Shown: positions 15,780 through 16,288 of the stretch, in pieces | How the letters are laid out: the number at the start of each line of letters is the position of its first letter | Position numbering within the stretch: the stretch's first letter is position 1 | Assembly: GCA_025769875.1 (NCBI GenBank) | Contig: JAGFNK010001024.1 | Coordinates: 1 to 16,288, forward strand | DNA: 16,288 nt | Reading direction: 5' to 3' | Source: Russula earlei | Lineage: Eukaryota; Basidiomycota; Agaricomycetes; Russulales; Russulaceae | Notes under the pieces: generated by a model | Database searches by the model: none | Told to the model about the DNA's origin: nothing | Seen by the model: only the letters and a program-made list of their open reading frames with translations | Made by a program: the position numbers and the translations under genes

Positions 15780-16288
15780 CGAATAGAGGTAATGAGGATG
15801 GCCATGTAACGAGGGGCTATGCGCATGGATGCGCAGGGCAAATATTGCAGGAGTATCATGACGTGTTTTCAAAGTGCGTTTGGAGCATGCCATAATGCAA
15901 TCCTGCTTTTCAGAAGTGATGCTAGGGATGTATTGATCAATGCTTCTATAGACTGGGGTCGTGTAGTGTGATCGCACCAGGCGAGCTTACACGTCTGCTG
16001 ATTGTGCAACCACCGACGGTAATTTAGAGCCACTACAACGGTGTACGCGGAGAAGGGCAAGTGGAGTTGGGGGAGACCAGGTAGCAGCTATATGCGTGTA
16101 CAAGTGTTTATGAATGCCTTTCCATTTACAAACCCAATAGGTCAGGTGATTGAGATTGTCGATGAGAGAATTGCCAGGATTTGTGGCAATCTATCCGTGC
16201 AGTCATGTCCTCGTGGGACCACAATGTCAAAATGACAATGAGATGTCCACCGTACCACACCAGCCAATATTAAGAGCTGGGGGCGATG
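15780..16288. other. Unassigned right edge, possibly the 5' leader of element 2
   Basis: No domain, LTR terminus or primer binding site could be found. Reading frames here are short and carry no familiar motif. CpG is fairly frequent (for example CACCGACGG, TACGCGG). It lies directly upstream of Gag of element 2, so it may be the leader between the 5' LTR and Gag, or flanking DNA joined by a rearrangement. Confidence 0.3.

Noticed and set aside
16041..16235. A 64-codon + strand open frame at the right edge
   Set aside because: No recognisable domain and no support from context; length is expected by chance.
1..16288. CRISPR arrays, tRNA or rRNA genes, bacterial operons
   Set aside because: No regularly spaced direct repeats with unique spacers and no tRNA or rRNA signatures seen; the content is eukaryotic retroelements.

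Overview
The window holds no recognisable host gene. It is a nest of decayed LTR retrotransposons of the Ty3/gypsy chromovirus type. The protein families (a Gag reading GTAPEPFDG, an integrase followed by a GPY/F module and a chromodomain, and a third ORF after pol) suggest a filamentous fungus, most likely a mushroom-forming basidiomycete. This assignment comes from family knowledge and has not been searched.

Element 1 lies on the + strand from about 1 to 7649. In order it has a long degenerate Gag-like leader (about 120-2136), Gag capsid and one CCHC knuckle (2137-3100), protease (about 3196-3640), reverse transcriptase lacking its N-terminal part (3671-4220), RNase H (4222-4769), an integrase with an internal deletion (4770-5760), GPY/F plus chromodomain (5761-6127), a third ORF with zinc knuckles (6219-7451), a polypurine tract, and the first part of a 3' LTR (from 7472). 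A 385-bp solo LTR (LTR C, 4939-5323) with an AGAGA target-site duplication sits inside the integrase core. Element 1 is the most decayed unit: it is very poor in CpG, and nearly all its in-frame stops are TGA.

Element 2 is a second, different chromovirus on the - strand, tail to tail with element 1, from about 15708 (Gag start) down to 7650 (inner end of its 3' LTR). Reading leftward it has Gag (15708-14899), a CCHC nucleocapsid (13459-12994), protease (12990-12540), RT with an in-frame deletion and a YLDN active site (12486-11620), RNase H (11682-11185), integrase (about 11040-9900), chromodomain (9899-9764), a third ORF with a coiled coil and a Cys/His cluster (9656-8202), a polypurine tract and a 3' LTR (8160-7650). 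It may have inserted into the 3' LTR of element 1. Its 5' LTR is not in the window.

Gag of element 2 is split by two nested solo LTRs. LTR A (13465-14893, target-site duplication ATATT) itself contains LTR B (13922-14750, target-site duplication TTGTC). The Gag frame continues exactly across the A insertion. LTR B carries a small tandem array with CRE-like octamers. Hand counts of CpG rise from element 1 to element 2 and LTR A and then to LTR B, matching the insertion order. The last ~500 bases (15780-16288) hold nothing I can identify; they may be the 5' leader of element 2.
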